Shown here: one piece after another, positions 26,541 to 36,084 of the stretch
How positions within the stretch are numbered: the stretch's first letter is position 1
Layout of the letters: the number at the start of each line of letters is the position of its first letter
DNA from: Micromonospora avicenniae
GTDB taxonomy: Bacteria > Actinomycetota > Actinomycetes > Mycobacteriales > Micromonosporaceae
Assembly: GCF_900156065.1 (NCBI RefSeq)
Contig: NZ_FTNF01000025.1
Coordinates: forward strand, 1-64,000
DNA length: 64,000 nucleotides
Reading direction: 5' to 3'
Translations under genes and position numbers: made by a program
Notes under the pieces: model-generated
Database searches by the model: none
Seen by the model: the letters and a program-made list of their open reading frames with translations, nothing else
Told to the model about the DNA's origin: nothing

Positions 26541-27005
26541 ATGAGTTTCCGGCTGGCGGCATACGCCGTGTGCATCGAAAACGAACGGGTACTGCTCGCC
26601 CATTGCGTGTCACCCGCGGGCGCCCACTGGACTCTTCCTGGTGGCAAGGTCGAGCACATGGAGGATCCGTTCGATGCGGTGCTCCGGGAGGTCGCCGAAG
26701 AGACCGGCTACGACGCGTTGGTTGAGCGCCTGCTGGGCGTGGACTCGAGGGTGATTCCCGCCGCCGAGGCCTGGCTGGGGACCGAGCACCAGAACGTCGG
26801 CATCTTCTATCGGGTCCGTATCACCGGTGGCACACTCCGTCCCGAGGCGAACGGCGCCGTCGCCGAGTCGGTCTGGACGCCGATGCGCGACGTGGCCCGC
26901 CTGCGCCGATCATCGCTGGTCGACGTCGGCCTCGCACTGGCACAGACCCTTCCGGCCACCGGCCACGTCGCTCCCGTCCCGGTCGGTGGTCTGATTCAGC
27001 ACTGA
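26541..27005 (+). CDS. Nudix hydrolase
   Basis: 154 residues. The full Nudix box G-x5-E-x7-R-E-U-x-E-E-x-G-U is present as GKVEHMEDPFDAVL then REVAEETGY (about 34-56). It hydrolyses a nucleoside diphosphate linked to another moiety in a Mg2+-dependent reaction in the cytoplasm; the exact substrate cannot be read from the sequence. The start has little Shine-Dalgarno support but the domain begins immediately (FRLAAYAVCIENERVLLA). Confidence 0.9.
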   Translation: MSFRLAAYAVCIENERVLLAHCVSPAGAHWTLPGGKVEHMEDPFDAVLREVAEETGYDALVERLLGVDSRVIPAAEAWLGTEHQNVGIFYRVRITGGTLRPEANGAVAESVWTPMRDVARLRRSSLVDVGLALAQTLPATGHVAPVPVGGLIQH

Positions 27006-27130
27006 GACCGCCATGCCGACGCCGGCATCGCCGAACCGGTCCGGGAGCAGTGGCGTACCAGCTCGAGTGTGCCGGAGGACTGGTTTCCGGGCGCTCCCGT
27101 GCAGGATCGGCGGGCCGCATACTTGCCTGC

Positions 27131-27895
27131 ATGAGCCTTGCGATCCGCCTCTTCGGCGGCCCAACCGTGACATTTACCCTCGGGGGCCTCACCTTCATCA
27201 CCGACCCCACGTTCGACGCCCCGGGCGAATACCCGATGGGTACCCGCACCCTGACCAAGACCGCCGCGGCGGCCGGCACACCCGCGGACGCCGGCCCGGT
27301 CGACGTTGTCCTGCTCTCCCACGACCAGCACCCGGACAACCTCGACGCCGCGGGCCGCGACTTCTGCGCCACCGTGCCGCTGGTGCTGTGCACCACGACC
27401 GCGGCCGAGCGGCTGGGTCCGCCCGCCCGCGCGCTGCCCACCTTCACACACATCGACCTGCCCCGGCCGGACGGCGCCGGCGATCTGCGGGTCACCGCCG
27501 TCCCCGCCCAGCACGGACCCGACGGCACCGAACACCTCACCGGCCCCGTCACCGGGTTCGTCCTGGACGGCGACGGGGTGCCCACCGTCTACGTCAGTGG
27601 CGACAACGCCTCGCTGCGGGTGGTCAGGGAGATCGCCGCCCGGTTCCCGGACATCGACGTCGCGATCCTGTTCGGCGGTGCCGCCCGGACCCCGCTGGTC
27701 GCGGACGCGAACCTGACCCTCGACGCGAACGAGATGGTGGAGGCGACCAGGATCCTCGGCGCGTCGACCGTGGTCCCCGCTCACGTCGACAGTTGGTCCC
27801 ATTTCACCGAGGGCCTCGCCGACGTCCGTGCCGCGTTCACCGCCGCCGGCCTGGCCGACCTCCTCCTGGTGCCGCAGCCTCCGCAGAGGTCGTGA
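27131..27895 (+). CDS. MBL-fold metallo-hydrolase (UlaG-like)
   Basis: 254 residues from the ATG at 27131; the longer frame upstream adds low-complexity text. The metal motif is LLSHDQHPDNLD, the HxxHxDN variant of the HxHxDH signature, followed by PAQHGP, SGDN and PAHVDSW as the remaining ligand strands. It resembles the UlaG/YtkP-like cytoplasmic branch of the metallo-beta-lactamase superfamily. The substrate is unknown. It is convergent with an NmrA-type gene across a small hairpin. Confidence 0.85.
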   Translation: MSLAIRLFGGPTVTFTLGGLTFITDPTFDAPGEYPMGTRTLTKTAAAAGTPADAGPVDVVLLSHDQHPDNLDAAGRDFCATVPLVLCTTTAAERLGPPARALPTFTHIDLPRPDGAGDLRVTAVPAQHGPDGTEHLTGPVTGFVLDGDGVPTVYVSGDNASLRVVREIAARFPDIDVAILFGGAARTPLVADANLTLDANEMVEATRILGASTVVPAHVDSWSHFTEGLADVRAAFTAAGLADLLLVPQPPQRS

Positions 27896-27919
27896 ATCCA
27901 CACCTCGTCGTGCGAGAGG

Positions 27920-27938
27920 CCACCGGCGGCGACGGTGG
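27920..27938. terminator. Short hairpin between convergent MBL and NmrA-type genes
   Basis: CCACCG-N7-CGGTGG within the 47-bp space between two stop codons. Confidence 0.5.
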
Positions 27939-27942
27939 GCGC

Positions 27943-28830
27943 CTACAGCGAGTCGACGGCCGGCTTCAGCACATCGGAGCACCACTGGCGGAACGTGGTC
28001 GGGGTGCTGTTCTGTGCCGTACGTGCGACGCCGTTGTCCAGGCCGTCGTTCTTGGCGAGAGCCATGTCGAGCAGGGCCTGGGCCATCGGCTCGGAGTAGC
28101 CGACCCGCGTCATGTTCGCCTTGTACACCTCGCCTGGGATCTGCTGGTAACGCACCGGTCGACTGAGCACGTCGGAGATGATCGCGGCCATCTCGTCGTA
28201 GGTGAGGTCCTGCGGGCCGAGCACCGGCACCTCGTCGAACCCGGTCCAGGTGTCATCGCGTAGCAGCCGGGCGGCGACCGCGGCGATGTCCCGGGTGGCG
28301 ACCATCGGTGCCGGCAGGTTCGGCAGATTCGGCCCGTAGAACACGCCCTCGGCCGCGATCGGGCCGGCCTGCCACAGCGTGTTGTCCATGAAGGACGGCA
28401 TGGCCAGAGCCCGGTACGGCACACCGGTGTCGGCGATCAGGTCATCCATGGCCAGCGTCGCGGTGACGTGACCGGCGTGCCCGGCGACCGGAGTGCCCCG
28501 CCCCAAAGCCGAGATACCGACCACCCGTCCGACGCTCTGCGCCGTGAACGCTTCGAGCACCGGGCGCGTGAAGCCGGAGTACGCGGCGTCGACATCGTCC
28601 GCGCGCCGATCGGCCGCCACGAGCCAGAAGACGGCGTCGGCGCCGGCGAACGCCTCGGCCACGACGGCAGGGTCGCTGTGGGAGCCGTGCACGATTTCGA
28701 CCCGCTCGGCTACGCCCGGCGCGAGCCGCGCCGGGTTCCGGACCACGACGCGGACCGACGCGTCGGTGTCGAGCAGATCCTGCACCAACCGACGGCCGAT
28801 GTTGCCGGTCGGAGCGGTAACCACGATCAT
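27943..28830 (-). CDS. NmrA-type NAD(P)-binding oxidoreductase/sensor
   Basis: 295 residues. It opens with MIVVTAPTGNIGRRLVQDLL, the GxxGxxG Rossmann motif of atypical SDRs, followed by RVVVRNP, which suits NADP(H). There is no YxxxK catalytic pair, as in NmrA/HSCARG-type proteins that sense redox state or reduce quinones. The ATG at 28830 has GAGGAAAG just upstream, which excludes the longer TTG start inside that ribosome site. It is divergent from a LysR regulator. Confidence 0.88.
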   Translation of the reverse strand: MIVVTAPTGNIGRRLVQDLLDTDASVRVVVRNPARLAPGVAERVEIVHGSHSDPAVVAEAFAGADAVFWLVAADRRADDVDAAYSGFTRPVLEAFTAQSVGRVVGISALGRGTPVAGHAGHVTATLAMDDLIADTGVPYRALAMPSFMDNTLWQAGPIAAEGVFYGPNLPNLPAPMVATRDIAAVAARLLRDDTWTGFDEVPVLGPQDLTYDEMAAIISDVLSRPVRYQQIPGEVYKANMTRVGYSEPMAQALLDMALAKNDGLDNGVARTAQNSTPTTFRQWCSDVLKPAVDSL

Positions 28831-28917
28831 GTCTTTCCTCAATTCGGTATCGAACTTGACGCGGTCCAGTGAACGCCGGTCAGGTGCTCGGCGGAAGGAT
28901 CGCTTCCGTCCCGATTG

Positions 28918-28932
28918 ATACCCTGGCGGTAT
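28918..28932. promoter_or_regulatory. Dyad overlapping the lysR start in the NmrA/LysR spacer
   Basis: ATACC-N5-GGTAT, perfect arms, overlapping the lysR ATG at 28931. A further GGTATC half-site lies at 28846-28851 near the other gene. It is a candidate autoregulatory site. Confidence 0.4.
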
Positions 28933-29821
28933 GAGTGGTCTGGAGACGCGGCAGCTGCGCTACTTCGTGGCGGTGGCCGAGGAGCGGCACTTCGGGCGGG
29001 CCGCCGAGCGGCTGGGCATGGCTCAGCCGCCACTGTCCCGTGCGATCCGCGACCTGGAGCGGCAGCTCGGCGTGCAGCTCCTGATCCGCACGACGCGCCA
29101 GGTCACGCTCACGTCGGCCGGGGAGACGCTGCTGGCCGACGCCCGGGTGGCACTGGATGCGGTCGCCGCGGCGGAACACCGGGCGCGTCACGCCGGGCGG
29201 CCGGTACCGACGCTGCGGCTGGCGTTGAAGGCAGACTACGACGCGGGCCTGCTGCCGAAGATCATTGACGCGTACCGGACCCTGCCGGTGGAGTTGCTTC
29301 TCGGTGGGCACGGCGAGCAGGTTCCGGCGCTGCGTGACGGGCGTGCCGACGTGGCGCTGCTGCCGACGCCGTTCGACGAGCGTGGACTGGACACGGAACC
29401 GCTGGTGACAGGCCCACGCCTGGTGGCGCTGGCGGCCGCCGACCCGCTGGCCGCGCGGACGACCGTACGCCTGGCCGACCTGGCCGGGCGGCGGCTTCCG
29501 GACGGCACGCCGGCCGAGACGGGCCGCACGCAGCAGCCGCCTGCGAACTGGCGGAGCAGGCTGGACCTGTCGCAGATCTTCAACCTGGTCGAAGTCGGCA
29601 ACATCGTCTGGTTCCTGCCGGACTGGGTGGCTCGGCGCTTCCCCCGCCCCAACATCGCCTATCGACCGGTGGATGGACTCGAGCCGACGACGCTTGCGGT
29701 TGCCTGGCCCGCCGAGTCGCGCTCACCTGCGGTGGCGGCCTTCGTGCGCACCGTCAAGGAGATCGCAGACACCAGCTTCGACGACGAATCGTCGGCCGCC
29801 GGTCAGCCCGCCGTCAGGTGA
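28931..29821 (+). CDS. LysR-family regulator divergent from NmrA-type gene
   Basis: 296 residues. The N-terminal winged helix is canonical: ETRQLRYFVAVAEERHFGRAAERLG then PPLSRAIRDLERQLG. The effector domain (about 90-285) is typical of regulators paired with NmrA-like oxidoreductases, and it probably controls the gene 100 bp away on the other strand. It ends 15 bp before the stop of the convergent YcxB-like gene. Confidence 0.92.
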   Translation: MSGLETRQLRYFVAVAEERHFGRAAERLGMAQPPLSRAIRDLERQLGVQLLIRTTRQVTLTSAGETLLADARVALDAVAAAEHRARHAGRPVPTLRLALKADYDAGLLPKIIDAYRTLPVELLLGGHGEQVPALRDGRADVALLPTPFDERGLDTEPLVTGPRLVALAAADPLAARTTVRLADLAGRRLPDGTPAETGRTQQPPANWRSRLDLSQIFNLVEVGNIVWFLPDWVARRFPRPNIAYRPVDGLEPTTLAVAWPAESRSPAVAAFVRTVKEIADTSFDDESSAAGQPAVR

Positions 29822-29836
29822 TGGCGCTACCCGATT

Positions 29837-30334
29837 TCACCGGCGTCGGAGCAGCCCACGCTCGGCCATATAGGCTCGCAGCGTTTCTGCGTCCTCGGCG
29901 GACATCAAGCTGCGCGGAATCACGGTCGCCGGCATCCGGCCGACGTACACGATCCAGAAGTCGGGAGTGTCCCTCACCTGGGCGACCCCGTCCCAGGCGA
30001 TACCGCCGGACTCCGAGCCGCTGCGCATCATGATGTTGTCGTCGGTGATGTCGTAGGCACCCGCGACGGCGTAGCGGCTGGAGCGGCGCCGGGCGCGCGA
30101 CCGCACCCACGGCGAGTACAGCATCGACAGCAGGCCACCCACGACCAGGGCCGTGCACAGCGGTACCACCCGGTCGCCCCACGCGAAGCCCCGCGAGACG
30201 GCGAAGAAGATCGCCCCGACCGCCGCCAGCACCGCGCCGATGTATCCGTACTTGCGCAGCCGGACACTGCTGAGCGCAGCGGCCACGCGGCCTGGGTAGG
30301 TGGGATCGGCCGGGACGTCAAAGCGGATGTGCAC
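29837..30334 (-). CDS. YcxB-like membrane protein
   Basis: 165 residues from a GTG. Two adjacent membrane segments (about 30-48 and 57-76) are followed by an arginine-rich hinge and a cytoplasmic domain with YDITDDNIMMRSGSESGGIAWDGV, the pattern of YcxB-family domains (PH-like fold). The function of the family is unknown. The two flanking genes run toward or away from it, so it stands alone. Confidence 0.8.
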   Translation of the reverse strand: MHIRFDVPADPTYPGRVAAALSSVRLRKYGYIGAVLAAVGAIFFAVSRGFAWGDRVVPLCTALVVGGLLSMLYSPWVRSRARRRSSRYAVAGAYDITDDNIMMRSGSESGGIAWDGVAQVRDTPDFWIVYVGRMPATVIPRSLMSAEDAETLRAYMAERGLLRRR

Positions 30335-30497
30335 GCCAGAACGATAGTGCCCCCCACCCGCTTCGGTGCGGTGCGCGGGTGCGGCTGCTCGGACACGATT
30401 CCCTTCGTGGTATCTGGCCGGCGAGCACCACCGGCGGAGGCGGCGGACGACTTAGCGTCAGGAAGGACCTGCCGAGCCGCGAGAACGGGAGCGGATC

Positions 30498-31214
30498 GTG
30501 GACAGACACCGCCGCGACAGCCCGGTGCAGCCGCCTGGGGAGTCGACCGGTCTCTGGCACCAGGGGCTGAACCTCGGCGCCAAGGTCATGCAGGAGACGA
30601 CGCCGCTGAAGGGCTTCGACGCGTACGTCGTCGGTTTCCATCCGGCGAAGGACGACCCGTCGATGCAGATGGAGGCGCACCACTACTGCCGTCAGGTCAA
30701 CGACGACTTCCTGCAGTGCGTGCTTTTCGACGGCAACACCGCCGAGGCGAACCTCATCGGTGTCGAGTACATCGTCTCCGAGCGGCTGTACGGGACGCTA
30801 CCCGAGGGTGAACGCCACTACTGGCACCCGCACAACTTCGAGGTGCTCGGCGGTTCCCTGATCGCGCCGGGCCTGCCGGAGCCGGCCGAGCGGGCGTTCA
30901 TGGCGATGCTGATGAACAGCTATGGGAAGACCTGGCACACCTGGCACACCGGCCGGCTCGATACCGGTCCGGGTGACCCGCTACCGATGGGTGACCCGAT
31001 GCTGATGTGGTCGTTCAACCGCGACGGGCAGTGCGACCCGGCCCTGGAACAGCACCGTAACGAGGCCATGGGAGTCGACCGCATGGAGAAACGCTCCTCG
31101 CGCTCCGGACTGGTGGACCGCGCTCACCCGCAGGACGGGGTGGCGCTGCTCGACCGCGCCTTCCCGGACGGCACCCCCCTCGCCGGAGCGGTGGACCGCT
31201 CCGAGACCACCTGA
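30498..31214 (+). CDS. DUF1264 / oil-body-associated-like protein
   Basis: 238 residues from a GTG with GGGAG eight bases upstream. The core has GFHPAKDDPSMQMEAHHYC, NLIGVEYIVSERLY, ERHYWHPHNFEVLGG and the repeated TWHTWHTG, matching DUF1264, the family that includes plant oil-body-associated proteins. Histidine-rich motifs suggest metal binding, but no activity is established. It has no signal peptide. Confidence 0.85.
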   Translation: MDRHRRDSPVQPPGESTGLWHQGLNLGAKVMQETTPLKGFDAYVVGFHPAKDDPSMQMEAHHYCRQVNDDFLQCVLFDGNTAEANLIGVEYIVSERLYGTLPEGERHYWHPHNFEVLGGSLIAPGLPEPAERAFMAMLMNSYGKTWHTWHTGRLDTGPGDPLPMGDPMLMWSFNRDGQCDPALEQHRNEAMGVDRMEKRSSRSGLVDRAHPQDGVALLDRAFPDGTPLAGAVDRSETT

Positions 31215-31270
31215 CCGGCAGGACCTTGCGGCTCAGACAGGCGTGGCCGGTCGAAGGGGACACGGCCTGA

Positions 31271-32338
31271 TCACGTTTCGATCCTGGGCGGGCGGGTGGT
31301 GCTCTGCCGTACGACCAGCTTCGGAACGACCAGCGGCAAGGCCTGCGGCTCGGTTCCGTTGATCGCCTGGGTGACGGCCGTGATCGCGCGACGGCCGACT
31401 GCGGCGAAGTCCTGTTGGATGGTGGTCAACGGCGGAACGAGGTACGCCGCTTCTGGGACGTCGTCGAATCCGGCGAGGGAGATGTCCTGCGGCACCCGTC
31501 GACCGCGCTCGTGCAGCGCCCGGAGCACGCCGATCGCCATCTGGTCGTTGGCGGCGAACACCGCGGTGGTCCCGCGCATCTCGCAGATCCGCAGCCCGGC
31601 GACATAGCCGCTGTGGGCGCTCCAGTCACCCTGAACCGGCTCGGGCGGGCGGAGGCCCGCTCCGGTCATCGCCCGGCGCCAGCCTTCGATGCGGGCGCGG
31701 GCCTCCGCCCAGTTGAGCGGGCCGCTCACCTGCACGATCTCGCGGTGCCCGAGCTGGAGGAGGTGTTCGGTGGCCATCCGAGCGCCGAGCACCTGGTCGA
31801 CGCCGACGGTGACGTTGGCCCTGGACAAGTCGCCCTCCACGACGACGAAGGGAACGCTGGTGCGGGTCATGCGCACCACGTCGAGAGCCTCGTCGTTGCC
31901 GGCGATCATCACGACGCCCTCCACCCCGACGCGCATCAGGTGTTCGGTGGCGTCGATGAGGGCGTGCAGCGTCACCTCCGAGAGGCTCACGGAGGTGGCG
32001 AAGTATCCGGCGGCGCGGGCGGCATCCTCGACGCTCCGGTGGATGCTCGTCGGACCGAACAGCGTCCTGGCCGTGCCGATGATGCCGATCATTCCGGAGC
32101 GTCCACGGACCAGCGCCCGGGCGGCGATGTTGGGGCGGTAGCCGAGCCGCTCGATGGCCTCGAGGACCCGCTGCCGCGTCTCCTGCCGGATACCGGCCGC
32201 GCCGTTGATGACCCGCGACACCGTCTGGTGCGACACGCCCGCGAGTCGAGCGACGTCGGCCATGACCGGCGGCCGAGCGGTCGCCGCCGTGACTGCCGCC
32301 GTACGAAACTCGCCCTGGCGGGCCGTCCGTTCTCCCAT
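31271..32338 (-). CDS. LacI-family regulator, last gene of the arabinonate operon
   Basis: 355 residues. The LacI HTH is VMADVARLAGVSHQTVSRVINGA with the hinge-region RPNIAARALVRGRS after it, then a periplasmic-binding-protein-like sensor domain (GIIGTARTLFGP to LAGFDDVPEAAYL). A 25-residue extension precedes the HTH. It is the fifth gene of the run from the SBP gene at 37434, only 39 bases after the dehydratase stop, so it is probably part of that operon and represses it until a pentose or pentonate binds. CGAGGAAC precedes the ATG. Confidence 0.93.
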   Translation of the reverse strand: MGERTARQGEFRTAAVTAATARPPVMADVARLAGVSHQTVSRVINGAAGIRQETRQRVLEAIERLGYRPNIAARALVRGRSGMIGIIGTARTLFGPTSIHRSVEDAARAAGYFATSVSLSEVTLHALIDATEHLMRVGVEGVVMIAGNDEALDVVRMTRTSVPFVVVEGDLSRANVTVGVDQVLGARMATEHLLQLGHREIVQVSGPLNWAEARARIEGWRRAMTGAGLRPPEPVQGDWSAHSGYVAGLRICEMRGTTAVFAANDQMAIGVLRALHERGRRVPQDISLAGFDDVPEAAYLVPPLTTIQQDFAAVGRRAITAVTQAINGTEPQALPLVVPKLVVRQSTTRPPRIET

Positions 32339-32377
32339 GGGATCAGTTCCTCGTGGGCCTCGTCAGTTCCGCGGTGG

Positions 32378-34105
32378 TCAGTGTGAGTGACGGGGCACGG
32401 CGCTGCCGCTGCCGCCGACGAGGAAGTCGAGGTCAGCGCCTCGGTCGGCCTGCAGGACATGCTCGCTGTACAGCCGTACCCATCCCCGGTCGGCGACCGG
32501 TGGTGGTGACTGCCAGGCGGAGCGGCGTCGGGCGAGTTCCGCGTCGTCGACCAGCAGGTCCAGGCACCGGGCTGGAACGTCGACCCGGACCTGGTCGCCG
32601 GTGCGCACGAGCGCGAGCGGGCCGCCCACCGCCGCCTCCGGGGCCACGTGCAGGATGCAGGTTCCGTACCCGGTGCCGCTCATCCGCGCGTCGGAGATCC
32701 GCACCATGTCGGTGACACCCTCGGCGAGCAGCCGCCGGGGCATGGGCACGTTACCCACCTCGGGAAAGCCGGGGTAGCCGCGTGGTCCGGCGTTTCGTAC
32801 GACGATCACCGTGTCGGGGGTGACGTCGAGCTCGGGATCGTCGGCTGCGACGACGTAGTCTTCGATCCGGTCGAAGACGAGCGCCGGTCCGGTGTGCTTG
32901 AGCAGGTGGGCGGAGGCGGCGGAGACCTTCAGCACAGCTCCGGACGGTGCGAGCGACCCGCGCAGCACCACGGTGCCGGAGCCGGCGGGTTGGACCGGCT
33001 CGGTCATGGTGCCGATGACCTCGCGGTTCCAGCACTGGGCGCCGCTGATGTTCTGGGCCACGCTTTCCCCACTGACCGTGATGTGGTCCAGGTGGAGCAA
33101 TGAACCGATCTCCTTCATCACCGCGGGAACGCCGCCCGCGTAGGCGAAGTCCTCCATCAGGTACGTCCCGGACGGCATCAGGTTGACGAGCATGGGCACG
33201 TCCGCGGTGAGGGTGTCGAAATCGTCCAGCGACAGCGGGACGCCGAGGCGTCCGGCGATCGCGAGCAGGTGTACGACGGCGTTGGTGGAACCGCCGATCG
33301 CGGCGTTGACCCGGATCGCGTTCTCGAACGCCTGCCGGGTGAGCACGGTGGACAGGCGTTGGTCCTGCCCGACCATGGCGACGATCCGGCGTCCGGCGGC
33401 GTGCGCGAGCGCGTACCTCCGGGAGTCGACCGCCGGCACGGCGGCGGCCCCCGGCAGTTGCACGCCGAGCGCCTCGGTCACGCAGGCCATCGTGGAGGCG
33501 GTGCCCATGGTCATGCAGTGACCCCGGCTGCGGGACATGCCGACCTCCGCCTCGGCGCAGTCGGCCGCGGTCATCCGGCCGGCCCGCATCTCCTCGGTGA
33601 AGCGCCAGACGACCGTGCCGGAGCCGATGTCCTGGCCGCGGAACTTGCCGTTGAGCATCGGACCACCGGTGATCATCAGGGTCGGCAGGTCGACGCTCGC
33701 CGCGCCCATCAGCAGGCCGGGAGTCGTCTTGTCACAACCGGAGAGCAGGATCACCCCGTCGAGCGGGTTGGCGCGGACCGACTCCTCCAACTCCATCGCC
33801 AGCAGGTTGCGGTAGAGCATGGTCGTCGGCCGCATGAGGGGCTCGCCCAGGCTCATCGCCGGGAACTCCAGCGGCAGGCCCCCGCTCTCCCATACACCCC
33901 GCTTCACCGATTCCGCCAGGTCTCGCAGGTGGGCGTTGCAGGGTGTCAGCTCGGACCAGGTGGTGGCGATGCCGATCACCGGGCGACCGTCGAAGACGTC
34001 GTCGGCGAACCCCTGGTTGCGCATCCAGGATCGATGGATGAACCCGTTGCGGCCCTCCGCGCCGAACCATTGCCCGCTGCGCAGCGGTCGATCGGTGGTC
34101 GTCAT
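32378..34105 (-). CDS. IlvD/Edd-family dehydratase, L-arabinonate dehydratase type
   Basis: 575 residues from the ATG with GGAGG eight bases upstream. The N-terminus RSGQWFGAEGRNGFIHRSWM and IATTWSELTPCNAHLRDL mark the pentonate-dehydratase branch of the IlvD/Edd family. Cluster cysteines are visible in LTPCNAH, LSGCDKTTPG and SRGHCMTMGTAST. The branch dehydrates L-arabinonate or related sugar acids to 2-keto-3-deoxy acids in the non-phosphorylative pentose pathway. Its place with an ABC importer and LacI regulator supports this; the exact substrate (arabinonate, xylonate or fuconate) cannot be fixed from sequence. Confidence 0.9.
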   Translation of the reverse strand: MTTTDRPLRSGQWFGAEGRNGFIHRSWMRNQGFADDVFDGRPVIGIATTWSELTPCNAHLRDLAESVKRGVWESGGLPLEFPAMSLGEPLMRPTTMLYRNLLAMELEESVRANPLDGVILLSGCDKTTPGLLMGAASVDLPTLMITGGPMLNGKFRGQDIGSGTVVWRFTEEMRAGRMTAADCAEAEVGMSRSRGHCMTMGTASTMACVTEALGVQLPGAAAVPAVDSRRYALAHAAGRRIVAMVGQDQRLSTVLTRQAFENAIRVNAAIGGSTNAVVHLLAIAGRLGVPLSLDDFDTLTADVPMLVNLMPSGTYLMEDFAYAGGVPAVMKEIGSLLHLDHITVSGESVAQNISGAQCWNREVIGTMTEPVQPAGSGTVVLRGSLAPSGAVLKVSAASAHLLKHTGPALVFDRIEDYVVAADDPELDVTPDTVIVVRNAGPRGYPGFPEVGNVPMPRRLLAEGVTDMVRISDARMSGTGYGTCILHVAPEAAVGGPLALVRTGDQVRVDVPARCLDLLVDDAELARRRSAWQSPPPVADRGWVRLYSEHVLQADRGADLDFLVGGSGSAVPRHSH

Positions 34106-34184
34106 CAGCACGCCTCCGTGATCTGAGCGGCCGCGGGGGTACGCGGCGATCGAAGTGTTTGATCGGCTGGTGGCACCGTGCGGC

Positions 34185-35069
34185 CTATCTGAGGCCGCCG
34201 ACCGACAGACCGCCGCGCCAGTGCCGTTGCAGGCTGAAGAACGCGACGATGAGCGGAATCACCGAGACGAGCGACCCCAGGATGATGAGGCTCCAGAGGG
34301 ACGTGCTGCCCGAGTTGTTCGCCGAGGCGATGCCCTGCCAGAGGCCGAGGCCGACGGTGACCGGGAAGAGGCGGTTGTCGGAGAGCATGGCCAGCGGCAG
34401 GAAGTAGTTGTTCCAGGAGGCCACGGCCGACAGGAGCAGCACTGTGACGACGGCGGGTCGCATCATCGGCAGGGCGATCTGGAGGAAGGTTCGCAGCTCT
34501 CCCGCGCCGTCGACCCGTGCCGCGTCGAGGAGTTCGTCGGGGACCGCGTCGCGGGCGTACACGTGCATCAGGTAGACGCCGAACGGGTTGAGCAGCGACG
34601 GGAGGATGACCGCCCAGATCGTGTTCGTCATGCCGAGCCGAGAGAACATGATGAAGGTCGGGATGACCAGTGCGGTGGCGGGCACCATCAACGCGCCGAG
34701 CACGACGGCGAAGCTGAAACGCCGGGCGGCGAAACGGTACTTGGCGAACCCGTAGCCGGCCATGACCGCCAGGACGGTGGCGCCGATCCCGCCGGCGATG
34801 GCGTACAGCGTGGAGTTGAGGATCCACCGGAGGTAGATGCCACCGTCGTAGGTGAACAACTGCTCGAGGTTCCCGAGGTAGTCGATCCGGTCGGTGAACC
34901 ACAGGGTGTTTCCGCCGCCGAACAGGCCCGGCGCGTCCTTGGAGCTGTTGACGATGATCCACCAGAACGGCACGAGGAAATAGATCACCAGGAAGCCGAG
35001 GAGGATCTGCAGCGGGAGGTAGCGTTGCGGTCGGCGGGAGCCTGCGCGGACGCTGGTGCGGTCGGCCAT
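34185..35069 (-). CDS. Sugar ABC transporter permease, MalG-type
   Basis: 294 residues with about six membrane segments and the EAA loop DELLDAARVDGAGELRTF before IALPMMRPA, which docks the ATPase. The start overlaps the stop of the MalF-type gene by one base (TGATG). It forms the membrane channel with that partner for an oligosaccharide or pentose delivered by the lipoprotein at 36085. No ATPase gene is present in the operon. Confidence 0.93.
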   Translation of the reverse strand: MADRTSVRAGSRRPQRYLPLQILLGFLVIYFLVPFWWIIVNSSKDAPGLFGGGNTLWFTDRIDYLGNLEQLFTYDGGIYLRWILNSTLYAIAGGIGATVLAVMAGYGFAKYRFAARRFSFAVVLGALMVPATALVIPTFIMFSRLGMTNTIWAVILPSLLNPFGVYLMHVYARDAVPDELLDAARVDGAGELRTFLQIALPMMRPAVVTVLLLSAVASWNNYFLPLAMLSDNRLFPVTVGLGLWQGIASANNSGSTSLWSLIILGSLVSVIPLIVAFFSLQRHWRGGLSVGGLR

Positions 35070-36010
35070 CAGAGGAAGCTCCTCCGCTTGCGGGTGAAGA
35101 ACAGGAATGCGTACACGCAGATGAACACGACTCCGCCGAGGGCGAACGAGATCGCCGAGCCGTAGTTGAAGTTGGCCAGCCCGAACGCCTGCTGGTACGC
35201 GTACATATTGGGGGTGAAGTCCGTCCCGATCGTGCCCGCGGCGAGGTAGCGCAGGATCTGCGGTTCGTTGAAGAACTGCAGGGTGCCGATGAGCGAGAAG
35301 ACCAGGATCAGGATCAGCGCAGGGGCGATCAGCGGAATTTTGATCCGGGTCGCGATCTGCCATCGCCCGGCACCGTCCATCCGGGCGGCCTCGTAGAGCG
35401 TCGGGTCGATGCCCTGCAACGCCGAGTACAGGATGATCATGTAATAGCCGGCCCACTGCCAGGTGACCACGTTGAGCAGACCGTAGAAGATCAGGTTACT
35501 GCCCAGGAAGTCGGGCGCGGTGGTGCCGAACAACCCGAAGATGTCGGTCAACGGACCGAAGCCCTTGCTGTAGAGGAAGCCCCACATCACGGCCCCGATG
35601 ACGGTGGGGATCGCGTACGGCAGGAAGATCATCAGGCGGGAGAAGCGCGCGAACAGCGTGGTCACCGCGTCCAGGATGAGGGCCATCGCGAGCGCGAGGG
35701 CGATCTGCACCGGGATGGAGACCAGCGAGAAGCGGATGACGAACCACGCCCCGGACAGGAAGCTCGGGTCGGTGAACGCCTTCACGTAGTTGTCGAACAG
35801 GACGAAGCTGGTGCCGCCGATCAGCTTCTTCTGAAAGAGGCTGAGATACAGCGCGTACCCCAGCGGGGCGATGAGGAACGCCAGGAACACGATCCCGAAC
35901 GGCCCGACGAAGAACCACCCCATCAGGTGTTCACGGAGGTGCACCTTGCCACGGATCTTGCGCGTCTCGGGTTGGGTACGCGGCTCGCGCTGCTCGGTCA
36001 GGACTGTCAT
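35069..36010 (-). CDS. Sugar ABC transporter permease, MalF-type
   Basis: 313 residues. A charged N-terminus precedes about six membrane segments; the EAA loop is TLYEAARMDGAGRWQIATRIKIPLI. Its first segment GWFFVGPFGIVFLAFLIAPLGYALYLS is typical of the CUT1 MalF/LacF branch. It sits 74 bases after the SBP gene and overlaps the MalG-type gene. The open frame extends far upstream, but the ATG at 36010 follows the SBP stop and begins the recognisable protein. Confidence 0.93.
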   Translation of the reverse strand: MTVLTEQREPRTQPETRKIRGKVHLREHLMGWFFVGPFGIVFLAFLIAPLGYALYLSLFQKKLIGGTSFVLFDNYVKAFTDPSFLSGAWFVIRFSLVSIPVQIALALAMALILDAVTTLFARFSRLMIFLPYAIPTVIGAVMWGFLYSKGFGPLTDIFGLFGTTAPDFLGSNLIFYGLLNVVTWQWAGYYMIILYSALQGIDPTLYEAARMDGAGRWQIATRIKIPLIAPALILILVFSLIGTLQFFNEPQILRYLAAGTIGTDFTPNMYAYQQAFGLANFNYGSAISFALGGVVFICVYAFLFFTRKRRSFL

Positions 36011-36084
36011 TTGTGGTCTCCGGGACGTGGACGCCGAGGGGTCGGGGGTGGGCCGCCCGCTGACGGCACGGCCCACCCGTCCGG

